64,000 bases of DNA from Rhodococcus pseudokoreensis (GCF_017068395.1 NZ_CP070619.1:7750001-7814000); one strand, 5' to 3'; positions 40,501 to 51,340 are shown, counted from the stretch's first letter. The notes: generated by a model from the letters alone, not told the origin. Program-made: numbers and translations.

Positions 40501-40687
40501 CGGGCTCGAGGTGTCCGACCGGATCACCGTCGTCCTCGACGTGCCCGCGGAACGGCGGGACTGGGCGCTGGCGCACCGGGAACTGATCGCGGGTGAGATC
40601 CTCGCCGTCCAGCTGGAACTGGCCGAGGCGCCGACCGATGCCGTGGAACTCGGCGAGGGTGTGCGGGCGGCGATCACGAAGGCGTGA
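37553..40687 (+). CDS. ileS: Isoleucyl-tRNA synthetase
   Basis: Charges tRNA-Ile. 1044 residues. The HIGH-type motif is in [16 protein letters not shown] (about residue 72) and KMSKS is at about 621 in [13 protein letters not shown]. The editing domain is in the first half ([13 protein letters not shown]) and the anticodon-binding region after about 700. Length and motif spelling are those of the eukaryote-like type 2 IleRS found in actinobacteria, a class often insensitive to mupirocin. The start is GTG 37553 in the T-box leader. A 1204-residue antisense open frame covers the gene and is a composition artefact. Confidence 0.97.
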   Translation: MTDTSNVTSSNESYPKVDYGVSQDAGVRFPQIEQRVLAGWDEDDTFRASVTQRDDAPEFVFYDGPPFANGLPHYGHLLTGYVKDLVPRFQTMRGKKVERRFGWDCHGLPAELEAEKQLGIKDKAEIDVMGLEKFNEYCKSSVLRYTDEWRDYVTRQARWVDFDNDYKTLDLDFMESVMWAFKELFDKGLIYQGFRVLPYSWYEQTPLSNQETRLDDAYKMRQDPAVTVDMPLRGEGPLDGANAIIWTTTPWTLPSNLAVAVHPDIDYVQVAGGDGKRYVLAKDRLGHYARELGEAPEVLSEHKGSELVGLSYDPPFDFFAGHDNAHRVLSADYVTTESGTGIVHMAPAFGEEDYDYCVRNGIELVQPLDPGGKFTAMVPPYEGLLVFDANPVIIKDLKAAGKLLRHETIEHSYPHSWRSGQPLIYMAVPSWFVAVTKFRDRMVELNQDITWVPEHIRDGQFGKWLEGARDWNISRNRYWGSPIPVWVSDDPAYPRTDVYGSLDELERDFGVRPTDLHRPMIDDLVRPNPDDPTGKSMMRRVPEVLDCWFESGSMPYAQVHYPFENREWFDSHFPGDFIVEYNGQTRGWFYTLHVLATALFDRPAFKTVAAHGIVLGEDGLKMSKSKGNYPDVKEVFERDGSDAMRWFLMSSPILRGGNLVVTEQGIREGVRQALLPLWNAWSFLQLYAPTSGEWRTDSTNVLDRYILAKLAGTRDVITDALETNDIAGACDELRTFCDALTNWYVRRSRSRFWDEDAEAVDTLHTVLEVVTRLAAPLLPLISEVIWRGLTGGRSVHLADWPAQGELPADAELVSAMDEVRSVCSTVLGLRKAQNLRVRLPLPEVTVAAEDAERLRPYLGLIADEVNVKKVDLTTDVDVHGRFELVVNARAAGPRLGKDVQTVIKAVKAGDWSENSDGVVVAAGIELLPEEYTQRLVAAEPESTAALPDGAGLVVLDSAVTEELEAEGWAKDRIRELQDARRAAGLEVSDRITVVLDVPAERRDWALAHRELIAGEILAVQLELAEAPTDAVELGEGVRAAITKA

Positions 40688-40718
40688 CCTGTCGGACCGG
40701 GCGGGTATTTTGCACCAG

Positions 40719-42068
40719 GTGAGTCGTCGGTGGGTGCTGCACCTCGACATGGACGCGTTCTTCGCGTCGGTCGAGCAGCTCACCCGGCCGACGCTCCGCG
40801 GCCGCCCGGTTCTCGTCGGCGGTCTCGGCGGACGGGGTGTCGTCGCCGGGGCCAGTTACGAGGCGCGGGTGTTCGGCGCGCGGTCGGCCATGCCGATGCA
40901 TCAGGCGCGGAGGCTGGTGGGTCCGGGTGCGGTGGTGCTGCCGCCGCGGGGCCGGCTGTACGGCATGCTGAGCAAGTCCGTGTTCGACGCGCTCCGCGGG
41001 CCGATGCCGGTGCTCGAGCAACTGTCGATGGACGAGGCGTTCGGTGAACCCACCGAACTGGCCGGAGCGGATGCGGCCACGGTGCAACGCTATTGCGAGG
41101 GCCTGCGGGCCCTGGTTCTCGAGGAGACGGGGCTGGTCGCGTCCATCGGCGCCGGGTCGGGGAAACAGGTGGCCAAGATCGCGTCCGGTCTGGCCAAACC
41201 CGACGGGATCACGGTGATTTCGCCGGACGAGCAGCACGCGGTGCTGGACGAGCTTCCGGTGCGGAAGCTGTGGGGCATCGGCCCGGTCGCGGAGGAGAAA
41301 CTGAAGCGGCTCGGCATCGAGACCATCGGCGGTTTCGCGCGGACCCCCGAATCGGAGGTCGCATCCATTCTGGGCACCACGATCGGACCGGGCCTGCACC
41401 GGTTGGCGCAGGGCATCGACAATCGGCCCGTCGCCGAACGCGCGGAGTCGAAACAGGTCAGTGCGGAGACGACTTTCGCCACCGACATCGTCACGATGGC
41501 GGACTTGCGAAGTGCCGTCGAGTCGAGCGCGGCGTCGGCGTTCGTGCGCCTGCAGAAGGACGGCCGGGCCGCGCGCACGGTGGTGCTGAAGCTGAAGAAG
41601 GCGGACATGAGCATTCTGACGCGTTCGGTCACGCTGCCCTACGCGACGCTCGACCGTCAGATTCTGGTCGCGGCCGCGCAGCGTCAGGTGATCGACCCGA
41701 TCGAACTCGGGCCGGTGCGTCTGGTCGGGGTGGGGTTCGCCGGACTGTCGACGGTGCGTCAGGGCTCGCTGTTCCCCGAACTGGACCTGGACGTCCCGGG
41801 GTACCAGGAGTCGAAGATCACGGAGGCGGGCGGTGACGACGGCCTGTCCGCGGCAGTCCCCGCACCCGCCCGGGCGATCGACACGCGGTGGCATCCCGGT
41901 CTCGATGTGGTGCACCCGGACTTCGGCCACGGCTGGGTGCAGGGTGCGGGGCACGGTGTCGTGACCGTGCGATTCGAAACGCGCACAACGGGTCCGGGCA
42001 AGGCCCACACGTTCAAGGAGGACGACGGGCAACTCGAGACGGCCGATGTGGAAGGCTCGCTCGCGTGA
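40719..42068 (+). CDS. dinB: DNA polymerase IV (Y family) with C-terminal extension
   Basis: Error-prone translesion polymerase. 449 residues. Catalytic residues are in [14 protein letters not shown] and LSMDEAFGE; helix-hairpin-helix in [17 protein letters not shown]; the little finger follows. A clamp-type motif QGSLFPEL is near residue 350. It is followed by about 95 further residues with [20 protein letters not shown], resembling the Tudor-like C-terminal domain of UvrD/PcrA helicases. The start is GTG 40719; -10-like TATTTT ends 7 bases before it, so it may be leaderless. Gene order ileS-dinB matches M. tuberculosis Rv1536-Rv1537. Confidence 0.93.
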   Translation: MSRRWVLHLDMDAFFASVEQLTRPTLRGRPVLVGGLGGRGVVAGASYEARVFGARSAMPMHQARRLVGPGAVVLPPRGRLYGMLSKSVFDALRGPMPVLEQLSMDEAFGEPTELAGADAATVQRYCEGLRALVLEETGLVASIGAGSGKQVAKIASGLAKPDGITVISPDEQHAVLDELPVRKLWGIGPVAEEKLKRLGIETIGGFARTPESEVASILGTTIGPGLHRLAQGIDNRPVAERAESKQVSAETTFATDIVTMADLRSAVESSAASAFVRLQKDGRAARTVVLKLKKADMSILTRSVTLPYATLDRQILVAAAQRQVIDPIELGPVRLVGVGFAGLSTVRQGSLFPELDLDVPGYQESKITEAGGDDGLSAAVPAPARAIDTRWHPGLDVVHPDFGHGWVQGAGHGVVTVRFETRTTGPGKAHTFKEDDGQLETADVEGSLA

Positions 42069-42218
42069 CCGAACGCATCGCCCGGACGAGGGAGTGGAGA
42101 CCGGCTCCGCGAGCAGGTAGCCTCGGGCGCTGATGCCTACCCTTGGGTAATGTCGCCCGGGTAGCGAACGTGCTCAGATCGTCCGAGAACGAACACCGAG
42201 AATGAAGAGGTTATTGAG

Positions 42219-42719
42219 TTGAAGCTTCGTAAGATCACGGTTGCCGGAGTAGCAATCGCCGCAGCCCTCACGATGTCCGCGTGTGGCTCCGACGACGGCG
42301 AGACGGCGGCCAAGACCACGACGACGACTTCCGCAGCTGCCGAGACCTCGGAAGCCATCGAGGTGCCCACCGCGGCCGATCTCAACGCGCTTCTGGTGCA
42401 GGGCCTCGACCCGGCCACCCCGCTCGAGGTCAAGTCCGCGATGGTCGAGGGCTCGGAGCAGGATCCGGAGCTCATCAACCAGGTCGCCGCCGCCGCCAAG
42501 GCCAACAACGCCCAGGTCACCGTTCTCGACCCGGTCATCGACAACGGTGACGGCACCGCAAGCGGCCAGCTGCAGCTGACCGTCAACGGCCAGGTCCAGC
42601 AGGGTGGCGTTCCGGCCATCTTCGTTCCCGGCGAGAACGGAACGTGGAAGCTGTCGAAGATCACCGCATGCCAGATCGTGTCGCTCGCGCAGCTGACCTC
42701 GCCTGCATGCCCTGCCTGA
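42219..42719 (+). CDS. MTB12/CFP2-like lipoprotein
   Basis: 166 residues. Signal peptide with lipobox TMSAC (Cys at about 22), a threonine/alanine-rich linker, then a domain like the low-molecular-weight antigen MTB12: VPTAADLNALLVQGLDPATP, KSAMVEGSEQDPELI, GQLQLTVNGQVQQGG, and ending with two cysteines (ITACQIV, TSPACPA), probably a disulphide. The start is TTG 42219 with GAAGAGG 8 bases upstream. Function of the family is unknown; the mycobacterial homolog is a secreted antigen. Followed by a convergent hairpin. Confidence 0.85.
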   Translation: MKLRKITVAGVAIAAALTMSACGSDDGETAAKTTTTTSAAAETSEAIEVPTAADLNALLVQGLDPATPLEVKSAMVEGSEQDPELINQVAAAAKANNAQVTVLDPVIDNGDGTASGQLQLTVNGQVQQGGVPAIFVPGENGTWKLSKITACQIVSLAQLTSPACPA

Positions 42720-42765
42720 TTCCAGGCCGAACCGTGCGGTCCTGACGGATCGCCGCGTTCTCGCA

Positions 42766-42803
42766 CCGATGCCGGTGTCCCCTCGGGGGCACCGGCATCG
42801 GTC
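42766..42803. terminator. Bidirectional terminator hairpin
   Basis: ACCGATGCCGGTG (42766-42778) pairs with CACCGGCATCGGT (42791-42803); the loop contains CCCC/GGGG which lengthens the stem. It lies between two convergent lipoprotein genes, 15 bases from the end of the minus-strand one. Confidence 0.85.
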
Positions 42804-42817
42804 GTTTCGGGGTCGGC

Positions 42818-43582
42818 TCAGCCGGCGGGTGCGGGCGCGAGCTTCGCCACGGCGGTGTTCGTCAGGTCGCCGAAGACGCCGGCGTCGATCGGGTCCTGTC
42901 CCGTCGCGACCAGTTGAGTGACGGTGCTGCCGACGACGACCACCACCACGTCCGAGACGAGACTGACGCCCTCGCTGGTGGTGACGAGCCGGAACGCCGT
43001 CGACGCGTCGCCCGAGGGCTGCTGCTCGCGGCCCCCGATCCGGTACTGCACCTGCACGCCGTCGGCGTCCGTGCCGCTGTACTGGGTGCATCCCGCGAGC
43101 CGGTCCTGCACCGCGGCGAAGGCCTGGGCCGCGTCGGCGCCGGTGGCGTAGCTCGCCGCGTCCTGGTCGATGGTCGCGAAGCCCGGGCCGGTGAACCAGC
43201 CGGACGCGGACGCCGGCGCTCCCGGGCGCTGGTCCGCGACCGGTGACAGCACCGCGGCGCAGTCCGCGGGATCCGTGCTCGACTTGTCGGAATCCGCCGA
43301 CTCCGACGCCGGCGGCAAACCCAGATCCTCCTCGGGATCGGGCACCGGGGTGAAGCCGACCGGTAGGTCGCCGACGTCGAGGAGCGCCGCCTTCAGCGCG
43401 GCCCGATCGGCGAACGGCGTGCCCGCCGCGTCCGGCGCGGCGGTCACGACCGGACCGAGCGGCTCCAGCGATCCGGCGTCGCCTGCGTCGCCGGACGCGT
43501 TCGACGAGCACGCCGACAGTGCGAGCACGGCCAGCAGGGAGCAGGCGGCGGCGACGGGTCCGCGGCGCATCAGGAGCCCCAC
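42818..43582 (-). CDS. Lipoprotein of unknown function
   Basis: 254 residues from GTG 43582, or 250 from ATG 43570 (which forms TGATG with the upstream stop); the lipobox LSAC is intact with either. The mature part starts with a serine/alanine/glycine-rich linker. It has four cysteine-containing or acidic surface stretches (DPADCAAVLSP, DRLAGCTQYSG) suggesting one disulphide, then a valine-rich strand LVSDVVVVVVGSTV. The layout resembles mycobacterial sensor-domain or PknH-ectodomain-like lipoproteins (DxxAAVLxP..., GC..Y), but I cannot assign it firmly. Downstream in an operon with another lipoprotein. Confidence 0.8.
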   Translation of the reverse strand: MGLLMRRGPVAAACSLLAVLALSACSSNASGDAGDAGSLEPLGPVVTAAPDAAGTPFADRAALKAALLDVGDLPVGFTPVPDPEEDLGLPPASESADSDKSSTDPADCAAVLSPVADQRPGAPASASGWFTGPGFATIDQDAASYATGADAAQAFAAVQDRLAGCTQYSGTDADGVQVQYRIGGREQQPSGDASTAFRLVTTSEGVSLVSDVVVVVVGSTVTQLVATGQDPIDAGVFGDLTNTAVAKLAPAPAG

Positions 43583-44523
43583 CGGACCGAGTTCGACGTG
43601 GTCTGGTGCAGGCGGGTGGCGCCGTCGGGGTCGCTGTACTGCTGGTCACCGCCCACGGTCACCGCCCCGGACACCGGCAGCGGCAGACCGAGGTCGACGG
43701 TCATGGTGCCCGAGCCCTGCATCACGTACTGGTCGACGTTCAGCGTGCCTGCCTCTCCGGGCAGTTCCCACACGGGGGACTTCGGCTTCTGGTCGATCGT
43801 GTAGTCGACGGTGAGGCGGTTGCCGTCCCGCGCGGTCAGGGTGGCCACAGTCGTCTGGTCGAGCGCGATGCCGCTCATCACCTGCTGGCGGATCGTCCAC
43901 TGGGCGCCCACACCGACCGGTTCCGCCGGAAACGGGACCGTGCGGTACACGGCCTGGTAGAAGGCCTGCTCGATCGCGGAGCGGGCGATGTCCTGGGCGT
44001 CGGCGTCCGGTCGTAGTCGCAGCGCGGTGATCGCACCGGTGGGATCGACGGTGAAGCCGGCGCCGGAACCGGCACTGGCTTCGAGTGCGCTGCCGAGGCG
44101 GTCGTCGGGGCTGGTGACGTCGCCGAGCGTGAGGTCGACGGTGGTGCTGCCGTCCGCGTCGTCGGACGCCCGGCCGACGGCGGCGGTGAGGGGGAGCGTC
44201 ACCTGGGGAGAGGAGAAGTCCTGGGCGGGCTGGTCGTCGATCTGCTGGAACACCTGCGCGTCCGTGGTCAGCTGGACGTCCTGCGTGACCCCAGCCGGCG
44301 GTCTGCGTGAGATCACCTCCCGCGGTTCCTCGCCGGGCTGGATCAGTTCGACGGTGGTGGCGGAGATCGGGACGGTCACTTCGGCGGGAGTGGACGTGGA
44401 CCCTGCGGGGCTCGACTCCGAGGAGTCGCCGTCGCCTCCGCACCCGGCGGTCAGAGCGACCAGGGAGAGGGTTGCGGCGAGTAGGCAGAATCCGGGTCGC
44501 AGAGATTTCGAGAACAGTGGCAC
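43570..44523 (-). CDS. Lipoprotein, DUF6263-like
   Basis: 317 residues. Lipobox LTAGC (Cys about 28) and a serine/threonine linker, then a mainly beta domain with repeated amphipathic strands ([70 protein letters not shown]). The WTIR plus DGNRLTVDY pattern is typical of DUF6263-type secreted proteins, with no assigned activity. First gene of a two-lipoprotein minus-strand operon, divergent from lspA, the peptidase that matures such lipoproteins. Confidence 0.8.
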   Translation of the reverse strand: MPLFSKSLRPGFCLLAATLSLVALTAGCGGDGDSSESSPAGSTSTPAEVTVPISATTVELIQPGEEPREVISRRPPAGVTQDVQLTTDAQVFQQIDDQPAQDFSSPQVTLPLTAAVGRASDDADGSTTVDLTLGDVTSPDDRLGSALEASAGSGAGFTVDPTGAITALRLRPDADAQDIARSAIEQAFYQAVYRTVPFPAEPVGVGAQWTIRQQVMSGIALDQTTVATLTARDGNRLTVDYTIDQKPKSPVWELPGEAGTLNVDQYVMQGSGTMTVDLGLPLPVSGAVTVGGDQQYSDPDGATRLHQTTSNSVRWGS

Positions 44524-44589
44524 GCCCCCAGGCTAGTGCGCGCGGGAGCGCGTGAACGGAGGCTTGCCTCCGTAGTGGATGATGAACGG

Positions 44590-45171
44590 GTGAGTCAAGA
44601 CCCCACGGCAGAGAACGAGACCGACGCCGAAGACCGGAACGACGGTGACGCGTCCGGCGCCGTAGCCCCCCGGCCGGCGAAGCATCAGCGCAGGCTGCTG
44701 CTGTTCGCGATCGCAGGGACGATCCTCGCGACCGACCTGCTGACGAAGATCCTCGCCGTCGCCAACATCGAGCCCGGGCGCCCGGTCTGGCTGATCGGGG
44801 ACCTGGTCTCGCTGCGGCTCGTGCGCAACCCCGGCGCGGCGTTCTCCATGGCCACCGGCATGACGTGGCTACTCACCCTCGTCGCCGTGGGTGTGGTGAT
44901 CGGCGTCGTCCGCATCGGCCGGACGCTGCGGTCGCCGTGGTGGGCGCTCGGTCTCGGGCTCGTGCTCGGGGGTGCCCTCGGCAATCTCGTCGACCGGTTC
45001 TTCCGGGCCCCCGGAGTGATGCAGGGGCACGTCGTCGATTTCGTCTCCGTCGGCTGGTGGCCGGTGTTCAACGTCGCGGACTCCGCGATCGTGTGCGGTG
45101 CGATCCTGCTCGTCGTGCTCACCCTGGTGGGGCTGGAACCGGACGGAACACGCAAGGGGGAAGAGAAGTGA
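44590..45171 (+). CDS. lspA: Lipoprotein signal peptidase
   Basis: Cleaves prolipoproteins after lipidation. 193 residues: an acidic cytoplasmic N-terminus of about 35 residues, then four membrane helices. The catalytic aspartates are in [12 protein letters not shown] and [23 protein letters not shown] is the second family motif. The start is GTG 44590 with no ribosome site, so the transcript may be leaderless. The stop overlaps the next gene as GTGA. Confidence 0.96.
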   Translation: MSQDPTAENETDAEDRNDGDASGAVAPRPAKHQRRLLLFAIAGTILATDLLTKILAVANIEPGRPVWLIGDLVSLRLVRNPGAAFSMATGMTWLLTLVAVGVVIGVVRIGRTLRSPWWALGLGLVLGGALGNLVDRFFRAPGVMQGHVVDFVSVGWWPVFNVADSAIVCGAILLVVLTLVGLEPDGTRKGEEK

Positions 45172-46094
45172 GGGAAACACGGTCGATGCCGGTCCCGGAT
45201 GGGCTCGAAGCGATGCGGGTCGACGCCGGCCTCGCTCGACTGCTCGGTCTGTCGCGCACCGCGGTCGCCCAGCTCACCGAGGAAGGCTCGGTGCTCGTCG
45301 ACGGCGCTCCCGTCGGCAAGTCCGACCGGCTGTCCGCAGGCACCTGGCTGGAGGTGGAACTGCCCGAACCGCCGCGGCCGCTGACCATCGAGGCGGAACC
45401 CGTCGAGGGCATGGAGATCCTGTACGCCGACGACGACGTGGTCGCCGTCGACAAACCCGTCGGGGTCGCGGCCCACGCCAGTGTCGGGTGGACCGGTCCG
45501 ACGGTGATCGGCGGCCTCGCCGCCGCGGGCTTCCGGATCTCGACGTCCGGTGCGCACGAGCGCCAGGGCATCGTGCACCGGCTGGACGTCGGTACGTCCG
45601 GAGTGATGGTGGTGGCCACGTCGGAGCGCGCCTACACACTCCTCAAGCGCGCGTTCAAGCAGCGGACCATCGACAAGCGGTACCACGCGCTGGTGCAGGG
45701 GCACCCGGATCCGAGCAGCGGAACCATCGACGCCCCCATCGGCAGGCACCGCAGCAACGACTGGAAGTTCGCGGTCACCGCGGACGGCAAACCCAGCATC
45801 ACCCACTACGACACGGTCGAGGCGTTCCAGGCGGCGAGCCTGCTCGACATCCACCTGGAGACGGGCCGGACCCATCAGATCCGCGTCCACTTCGCCGCGC
45901 TGCGGCACCCGTGCTGCGGCGACCTCACGTACGGGGCCGACCCGCGGCTGGCCGAACGCCTCGGGCTGGAGCGTCAGTGGCTGCACGCCCGGTCGCTCGG
46001 GTTCGCGCATCCCGCGGACGGGCGGTGGGTCGAGATCACGTCCAAGTACCCGAAGGATCTCGAGGACGCTCTCGGGGTTCTGCGGGCGAACTGA
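45168..46094 (+). CDS. rluD: RluD-type 23S rRNA/RluA-family pseudouridine synthase
   Basis: 308 residues. An N-terminal S4 RNA-binding domain ([26 protein letters not shown]) is followed by the RluA catalytic domain: [15 protein letters not shown], the catalytic aspartate in [26 protein letters not shown] and [12 protein letters not shown]. The likely target is the helix 69 uridines of 23S rRNA. The GTG start overlaps the lspA stop, with GGGGGAAGAGAA ahead. The lspA-rluD pair is conserved in actinobacteria (Rv1539-Rv1540). Confidence 0.94.
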   Translation: MRETRSMPVPDGLEAMRVDAGLARLLGLSRTAVAQLTEEGSVLVDGAPVGKSDRLSAGTWLEVELPEPPRPLTIEAEPVEGMEILYADDDVVAVDKPVGVAAHASVGWTGPTVIGGLAAAGFRISTSGAHERQGIVHRLDVGTSGVMVVATSERAYTLLKRAFKQRTIDKRYHALVQGHPDPSSGTIDAPIGRHRSNDWKFAVTADGKPSITHYDTVEAFQAASLLDIHLETGRTHQIRVHFAALRHPCCGDLTYGADPRLAERLGLERQWLHARSLGFAHPADGRWVEITSKYPKDLEDALGVLRAN

Positions 46095-46095
46095 G

Positions 46096-46773
46096 GTGCG
46101 GCTCCCGCGCCCCGGCGGTACCGCGGTGCCTGCCGTGCTCACCGCCGTCGTCCTGATCGCGGTGACCGTCTTGCTCGGGGCGCTGAACCCTGTCCGGCGC
46201 GCGCCCGTATCGACGGACACGCTGGGCCCCGACAACGGGGAAGTGGTAGCCGACTACCTGGCCCGGGCGGACCGATCGCTCGACGAGGCGGACGGCCGCC
46301 AGGAGCGCTGGGCGCTCGTCTCGTTCACGCGTCCGGTGACCACGGACACCGTCCGGGACGCCGCGTCCGGCACCCGGGTGTCGCAGGTGCTCTTCCGCGT
46401 GCCGCTCGACCGGGTGCAGACCCCCCTCGTGCCCGTGTCCGTCGCGGCAGGCGACGCGGCCCTCGCCCGGGCGAGCGACCTGGCCGCCGGCCGCGCCCAG
46501 GCGATGACGGGCGAAACGGAGCGGCAGGCGCAGATCGCGGCGGTCTCGTCGGCGGAACTCGCCCGGAACTGCGCGTGCGTGATCGGCGCCGTCGTCCGCG
46601 GCGATCACGACGCCCTGGCCGCGCTGCGGTCCGAACCGGACGTCCGGGCGGTCGAAGCGCTCGGCGCCGACGCCGTCGCCGGTCGGTTCGCCGTGCGCCC
46701 GCTGCTGCCGGAGCAGGTCGGGACCGTCGCGCCCGGTCCCGACGACGGCGTCGTCCCGGGGAGCATTTCGTGA
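46096..46773 (+). CDS. Membrane-anchored or secreted protein of unknown function
   Basis: 225 residues with an N-terminal hydrophobic helix (about 11-30, AVPAVLTAVVLIAVTVLLGA), likely an uncleaved anchor, and an exported domain rich in alanine. It has a CAC pair in ARNCACVIGAVVRGD. No recognised domain. The start is GTG 46096, one base after the rluD stop; the stop overlaps rarD (GTGA). Likely co-expressed with rarD. It may be confined to Rhodococcus and relatives. Confidence 0.75.
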   Translation: MRLPRPGGTAVPAVLTAVVLIAVTVLLGALNPVRRAPVSTDTLGPDNGEVVADYLARADRSLDEADGRQERWALVSFTRPVTTDTVRDAASGTRVSQVLFRVPLDRVQTPLVPVSVAAGDAALARASDLAAGRAQAMTGETERQAQIAAVSSAELARNCACVIGAVVRGDHDALAALRSEPDVRAVEALGADAVAGRFAVRPLLPEQVGTVAPGPDDGVVPGSIS

Positions 46774-47687
46774 CGGCGTGGAAAGCGGAAACCGTGGGCG
46801 CCGCCTGCGGAGTCGGCGCCTACGTGCTGTGGGGCGCGTTCCCGGCGTTCTTCGGTCTCCTCGGCCCGGCCGGGTCGGTGGAGATCCTCGCGCACCGCGT
46901 GGTGTGGACGCTCGCCCTCATGTTTCTCGTCCTCGCGGTCTCCGGCCGGCTCCACTCGCTGCGCGGGCTCAGCGCGCGCACCTGGCTGCTGGTCGCGGCC
47001 GCATCGACGGCCATCGCGGTCAATTGGGGCACCTACATCTACGGGGTCACGTCGGACCGGGTGGTCGAGACCGCGCTCGGGTATTTCATCAACCCGTTGG
47101 TGAGCGTGCTCCTGGGCGTCGTGATCTTCCGGGAACGGCTCGTCCCGGCCCAGATCGTCGCGCTCGCCCTCGCCACGGTCGCGGTGATCGTGATCACCGT
47201 CGACTACGGGCATCCGCCGTACATCGCGCTCACCCTGGCCGCCTCGTTCGCGCTGTACGGGCTGTGCAAGAAGGTGATGCCGCTCGACCCGCGGACGAGC
47301 CTCACCGCCGAGGGCATCGTGGCCGCACCCGTCGCGGTCGGCTACCTGGTGTTCCTCGCCCTCACCGGAACAGGCACGTTCCTCGGGTTCGGCATCGGGC
47401 ACACCCTGCTGCTGATGGCCGCGGGCCCGGTGACCGCCCTGCCGCTGCTGCTGTTCGGCGCGGCGGCGCAACGGGTGCCGTTGCGCACACTCGGCATGCT
47501 GCAGTACCTGACACCGGCGCTGCAGATGGCGTGGGGCGTCGCCGTTCTCCACGAGGACATGCCCGCGTCGCGGTGGATCGGATTCGCCCTGATCTGGGTG
47601 GCGCTCGCGATCTTCAGTACCGATGCGCTGGTACGGGTCCGGCGCGAGCGGCGCAATCCCGCCCCGTCCCAGGCGCCCGTCCCGTAA
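46770..47687 (+). CDS. rarD: EamA-family transporter RarD
   Basis: 305 residues with ten membrane helices from two EamA repeats. RarD signatures at the N-terminus include GVGAYVLWGAFPAFFGLL and VEILAHRVVWTL, then NWGTYIYGVTSDRVVETALG and FINPLVSVLLGV. The C-terminus has QYLTPALQMAWGV. RarD was named for chloramphenicol sensitivity in E. coli; the natural substrate is unknown. GTG 46770 overlaps the upstream stop, so it should be translationally coupled. Confidence 0.93.
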   Translation: MTAWKAETVGAACGVGAYVLWGAFPAFFGLLGPAGSVEILAHRVVWTLALMFLVLAVSGRLHSLRGLSARTWLLVAAASTAIAVNWGTYIYGVTSDRVVETALGYFINPLVSVLLGVVIFRERLVPAQIVALALATVAVIVITVDYGHPPYIALTLAASFALYGLCKKVMPLDPRTSLTAEGIVAAPVAVGYLVFLALTGTGTFLGFGIGHTLLLMAAGPVTALPLLLFGAAAQRVPLRTLGMLQYLTPALQMAWGVAVLHEDMPASRWIGFALIWVALAIFSTDALVRVRRERRNPAPSQAPVP

Positions 47688-47785
47688 CTCGCGTCACGAC
47701 TTCGGCGACACCCGCCGTCGGCGACCGGAGCTGTCGGTCCGAGGGCCTACACTCGTGAGGCTCCCAGACCTTCAGAGAGGCGCAC

Positions 47786-50700
47786 GTGGCTGACTCGTTC
47801 GTACATCTGCACAATCACACCGAGTACTCGATGCTCGACGGTGCGGCCAAGGTCGGCCCCCTGTTCGAAGAGGCCGCGCGGCTGGAGATGTCGGCGGTCG
47901 GCATGACCGACCACGGCAACATGTACGGCGCCAGCGAGTTCTACAACGTGGCGAAGAAGCAGGGCATCAAGCCGATCATCGGCATCGAGGCGTACGTCGC
48001 GCCCGAGTCCCGCTTCAACACCAAGCGTGTGCTGTGGGGCGATCGCAGCCAGAAGTCCGACGACGTCTCCGGTAGCGGTGCGTACACCCACATGACGATG
48101 GTCGCCGAGAACGCGACCGGTCTGCGGAACCTGTTCAAGCTGTCCTCGCTCGCGTCGATCGAGGGTCAGCTCGGCAAGTGGGCGCGCATGGACGAAGACC
48201 TCATCGCCACCCACCACGAGGGCATCATCGCGACCACGGGCTGCCCGTCCGGCGAGATCCAGACCCGGCTGCGACTCGGCCACGACCGCGAGGCGCTCGA
48301 GGCGGCCGCCAAGTGGCAGGAGATCTGGGGCAAGGACAACTTCTTCCTCGAGCTGATGGACCACGGACTGTCGATCGAGCGACGCGTGCGTGAGGGCCTC
48401 CTCGAGATCAGCAAGAAGCTCGAAATCCCGCCGCTCGCCACCAACGACTGCCACTACGTCACGAAGGAAGCGGCGGAGAACCACGAGGCGCTGCTCTGCA
48501 TCCAGACCGGCAAGACGCTGTCCGACCCCACCCGGTTCAAGTTCGACGGTGACGGCTACTTCCTCAAGTCCGCCGCGGAGATGCGGGCCCTGTGGGACGA
48601 CCAGGTACCCGGCGCGTGCGACAACACCCTGCTCATCGCCGAGCGTGTCCAGCCGTACGACGACGTGTGGGCGCACCACGACCGGATGCCGATCTTCCCG
48701 GTCCCCGACGGCGAGACGCAGGGCACCTGGCTGCGCAAGGAGGTCCTCCGCGGGCTGGACCGCCGGTTCCCCGACGGACCGCCCGAGGAGTACCTGGCCC
48801 GCGCCGACTACGAGATCGGCGTCATCCTGGAAATGGGTTTCCCCGCCTACTTCCTCGTCGTCGGCGACCTCATCAACCACGCGCGTGAGGTCGGCATCCG
48901 GGTCGGCCCCGGCCGAGGCTCGGCCGCCGGTTCGCTCGTCGCCTACGCGATGGGCATCACCAACATCGACCCCATCCCGCACGGCCTGCTGTTCGAGCGG
49001 TTCCTGAACCCCGAGCGCGTGTCCATGCCCGATATCGACATCGACTTCGACGATCGCCGTCGCGGCGAGATGGTGCGCTACGCGACGGACAAGTGGGGCA
49101 GCGACCGCGTCGCCCAGGTCATCACGTTCGGCACCATCAAGACGAAGGCGGCCATCAAGGACTCCGCCCGAGTCCAGTTCGGTCAGCCCGGTTTCGCGAT
49201 CGCCGACCAGATCACGAAGGCGCTGCCGCCGCCGATCATGGCCAAGGACATCTCGGTGTCCGGCATCACCGACCCGACCCACGAGCGCTACAAGGAAGCG
49301 GTGGAGGTTCGCGCCCTCATCGACTCCAACCCGGACGTCGCGAAGATCTACCAGACGGCCAAGGGACTCGAGGGCCTGATCCGAAACGCCGGCGTCCACG
49401 CCTGCGCGGTGATCATGTCGTCCGAACCGCTGATGGACGCGATTCCCGTGTGGAAACGCGCCCAGGACGGCGCCATCATCACCGGCTGGGACTACCCGTC
49501 GTGCGAGGCCATCGGCCTGCTGAAGATGGACTTCCTCGGGCTGCGGAACCTCACCGTCATCGGTGACGCCATCGACAACATCAAGGCGAACCGGGGGATC
49601 GAACTCGATCTCGACACCCTCGCGCTCGACGACACGGCCACGTACGAACTGCTCTCGCGCGGTGACACTCTCGGGGTGTTCCAGCTCGACGGCAGCGCAA
49701 TGCGCGACCTGCTGCGCCGCATGCAGCCCACCGGCTTCGAGGACATCGTCGCGGTGCTCGCGCTGTACCGGCCCGGTCCGATGGGCATGAACGCGCACAA
49801 CGACTACGCCGACCGCAAGAACGGGCGGCAAGAGGTCAAACCCATCCACCCGGAACTCGAGGAGCCCCTGAAGGAGATCCTGGCCGACACGTACGGCCTG
49901 ATCGTCTACCAGGAGCAGATCATGCAGATCGCGCAGAAGGTGGCCGGGTACTCGCTCGGACAGGCCGACATTCTCCGCCGCGCCATGGGTAAGAAGAAGC
50001 TGTCGGTGCTGGAGGAGGCGTACGCAGGCTTCCGCGAGGGCATGCTCGCGAACGAGTTCTCCGAGCCCGCCATCAAGGCGCTGTGGGACACCATCCTCCC
50101 GTTCGCCGGGTACGCGTTCAACAAGTCGCACGCCGCCGGATACGGCCTGGTGTCGTTCTGGACCGGGTACCTCAAGGCCAACTATCCGGCCGAGTACATG
50201 GCCGGTCTGCTCACCTCGGTCGGTGACGACAAGGACAAGGCCGCCGTCTACCTCGCGGACTGCCGCAAGATGGGCATCACCGTGCTGCCGCCGGACGTCA
50301 ACGAATCGGAGGTCAACTTCGCCTCCGTCGGAGAGGACATCCGGTTCGGCATGGGCGCCGTCCGCAACGTCGGTGCCAACGTGGTGGGCTCGATCATCAA
50401 GGCGCGCAAGGAGAAGTCCAAGTTCGTCGACTTCTCCGACTACCTCAACAAGATCGACGCTGCCGCCTGCTCCAAGAAGGTCACCGAATCGCTGATCAAG
50501 GCAGGCGGATTCGACTCGCTGGGCCACCCGCGCAAGGGGCTCATGCTCGTCCACGCCGACGCCATCGACGCGGTGATGGGCACCAAGAAGGCGGAGGCGA
50601 TCGGCCAGTTCGACCTGTTCGGCGGCGACGACGCCGACGAGTCGATCGCGTCGGTGTTCAACGTGAAGATCCCCGAGGAGGAGTGGGACTCCAAGCACCG

Positions 50701-51322
50701 GTTGGCGCTGGAACGGGAAATGCTGGGACTGTACGTGTCCGGGCACCCGCTCAACGGCGTCGAGCACGTGCTGTCGGCGCAGTCCGACACCGCGATCCCG
50801 ACCATCCTCGAAGGCGACATCAAGGACGGCACCCAGGTCACCGTCGGCGGCATCCTCGCGTCGGTGAACCGGAGGATCAACAAGAACGGTCTCACCTGGG
50901 CGTCCGCTCAGCTCGAGGACCTGACCGGTGGTATCGAGGTGCTGTTCTTCCCGCAGGCCTACTCGGTGTACGGGATGGACGTCACGGAGGACTCCGTGGT
51001 GCTCGTCAAAGCGCGCGTGTCGATCCGCGACGACCGGATCTCACTCATCGCCAACGACCTTGCGGTGCCGGACCTCTCGGCGGTGGGGGTCGCGAAGCCG
51101 CTGGCGGTCAGCCTGCCGCTGCGTCAGTGCACCAAGGACAAGATCGGCGCGCTGCGGCAGGTGCTCACCCGCCATCCGGGCACGTCGGACGTGCACGTGC
51201 GGTTGATCGGCGGCACCGAGGTCACGTTGTGGAAGGTGGACGACGTGCTCCGGGTGGAACCGTCGTCGGCGTTGATGGGCGACCTCAAGGCGCTGCTCGG
51301 ACCGAGCTGCCTGTCCGTGTGA
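47786..51322 (+). CDS. dnaE1: Replicative DNA polymerase III alpha subunit DnaE1
   Basis: Main replicative polymerase. 1178 residues: PHP domain first ([29 protein letters not shown]), which in mycobacterial DnaE1 is the proofreading exonuclease and retains its metal histidines here. The palm has [20 protein letters not shown] and catalytic aspartates in PDIDIDFDD (about 414-422). Fingers, the HhH region, a clamp-binding segment and a C-terminal OB fold ([20 protein letters not shown]) follow. The start is GTG 47786. A -10-like TACACT at 47748-47753 is a candidate promoter. Confidence 0.98.
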   Translation: MADSFVHLHNHTEYSMLDGAAKVGPLFEEAARLEMSAVGMTDHGNMYGASEFYNVAKKQGIKPIIGIEAYVAPESRFNTKRVLWGDRSQKSDDVSGSGAYTHMTMVAENATGLRNLFKLSSLASIEGQLGKWARMDEDLIATHHEGIIATTGCPSGEIQTRLRLGHDREALEAAAKWQEIWGKDNFFLELMDHGLSIERRVREGLLEISKKLEIPPLATNDCHYVTKEAAENHEALLCIQTGKTLSDPTRFKFDGDGYFLKSAAEMRALWDDQVPGACDNTLLIAERVQPYDDVWAHHDRMPIFPVPDGETQGTWLRKEVLRGLDRRFPDGPPEEYLARADYEIGVILEMGFPAYFLVVGDLINHAREVGIRVGPGRGSAAGSLVAYAMGITNIDPIPHGLLFERFLNPERVSMPDIDIDFDDRRRGEMVRYATDKWGSDRVAQVITFGTIKTKAAIKDSARVQFGQPGFAIADQITKALPPPIMAKDISVSGITDPTHERYKEAVEVRALIDSNPDVAKIYQTAKGLEGLIRNAGVHACAVIMSSEPLMDAIPVWKRAQDGAIITGWDYPSCEAIGLLKMDFLGLRNLTVIGDAIDNIKANRGIELDLDTLALDDTATYELLSRGDTLGVFQLDGSAMRDLLRRMQPTGFEDIVAVLALYRPGPMGMNAHNDYADRKNGRQEVKPIHPELEEPLKEILADTYGLIVYQEQIMQIAQKVAGYSLGQADILRRAMGKKKLSVLEEAYAGFREGMLANEFSEPAIKALWDTILPFAGYAFNKSHAAGYGLVSFWTGYLKANYPAEYMAGLLTSVGDDKDKAAVYLADCRKMGITVLPPDVNESEVNFASVGEDIRFGMGAVRNVGANVVGSIIKARKEKSKFVDFSDYLNKIDAAACSKKVTESLIKAGGFDSLGHPRKGLMLVHADAIDAVMGTKKAEAIGQFDLFGGDDADESIASVFNVKIPEEEWDSKHRLALEREMLGLYVSGHPLNGVEHVLSAQSDTAIPTILEGDIKDGTQVTVGGILASVNRRINKNGLTWASAQLEDLTGGIEVLFFPQAYSVYGMDVTEDSVVLVKARVSIRDDRISLIANDLAVPDLSAVGVAKPLAVSLPLRQCTKDKIGALRQVLTRHPGTSDVHVRLIGGTEVTLWKVDDVLRVEPSSALMGDLKALLGPSCLSV

Positions 51323-51340
51323 TCGCTCTGACGGATGCGG

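Noticed and set aside
37169..40783. Open frame of 1204 codons antisense to ileS
   Set aside because: Third-base G+C bias of ileS keeps the opposite strand free of stops; no domain and low-complexity His/Arg/Val-rich product.
42140..42151. Small inverted repeat TACCC-TT-GGGTA upstream of the MTB12-like gene
   Set aside because: A 5-bp arm is expected by chance at this G+C; no promoter geometry supports an operator.
47747..50767. Open frame of 1006 codons antisense to dnaE1
   Set aside because: Same composition effect; no recognisable domain, and dnaE1 is certain.
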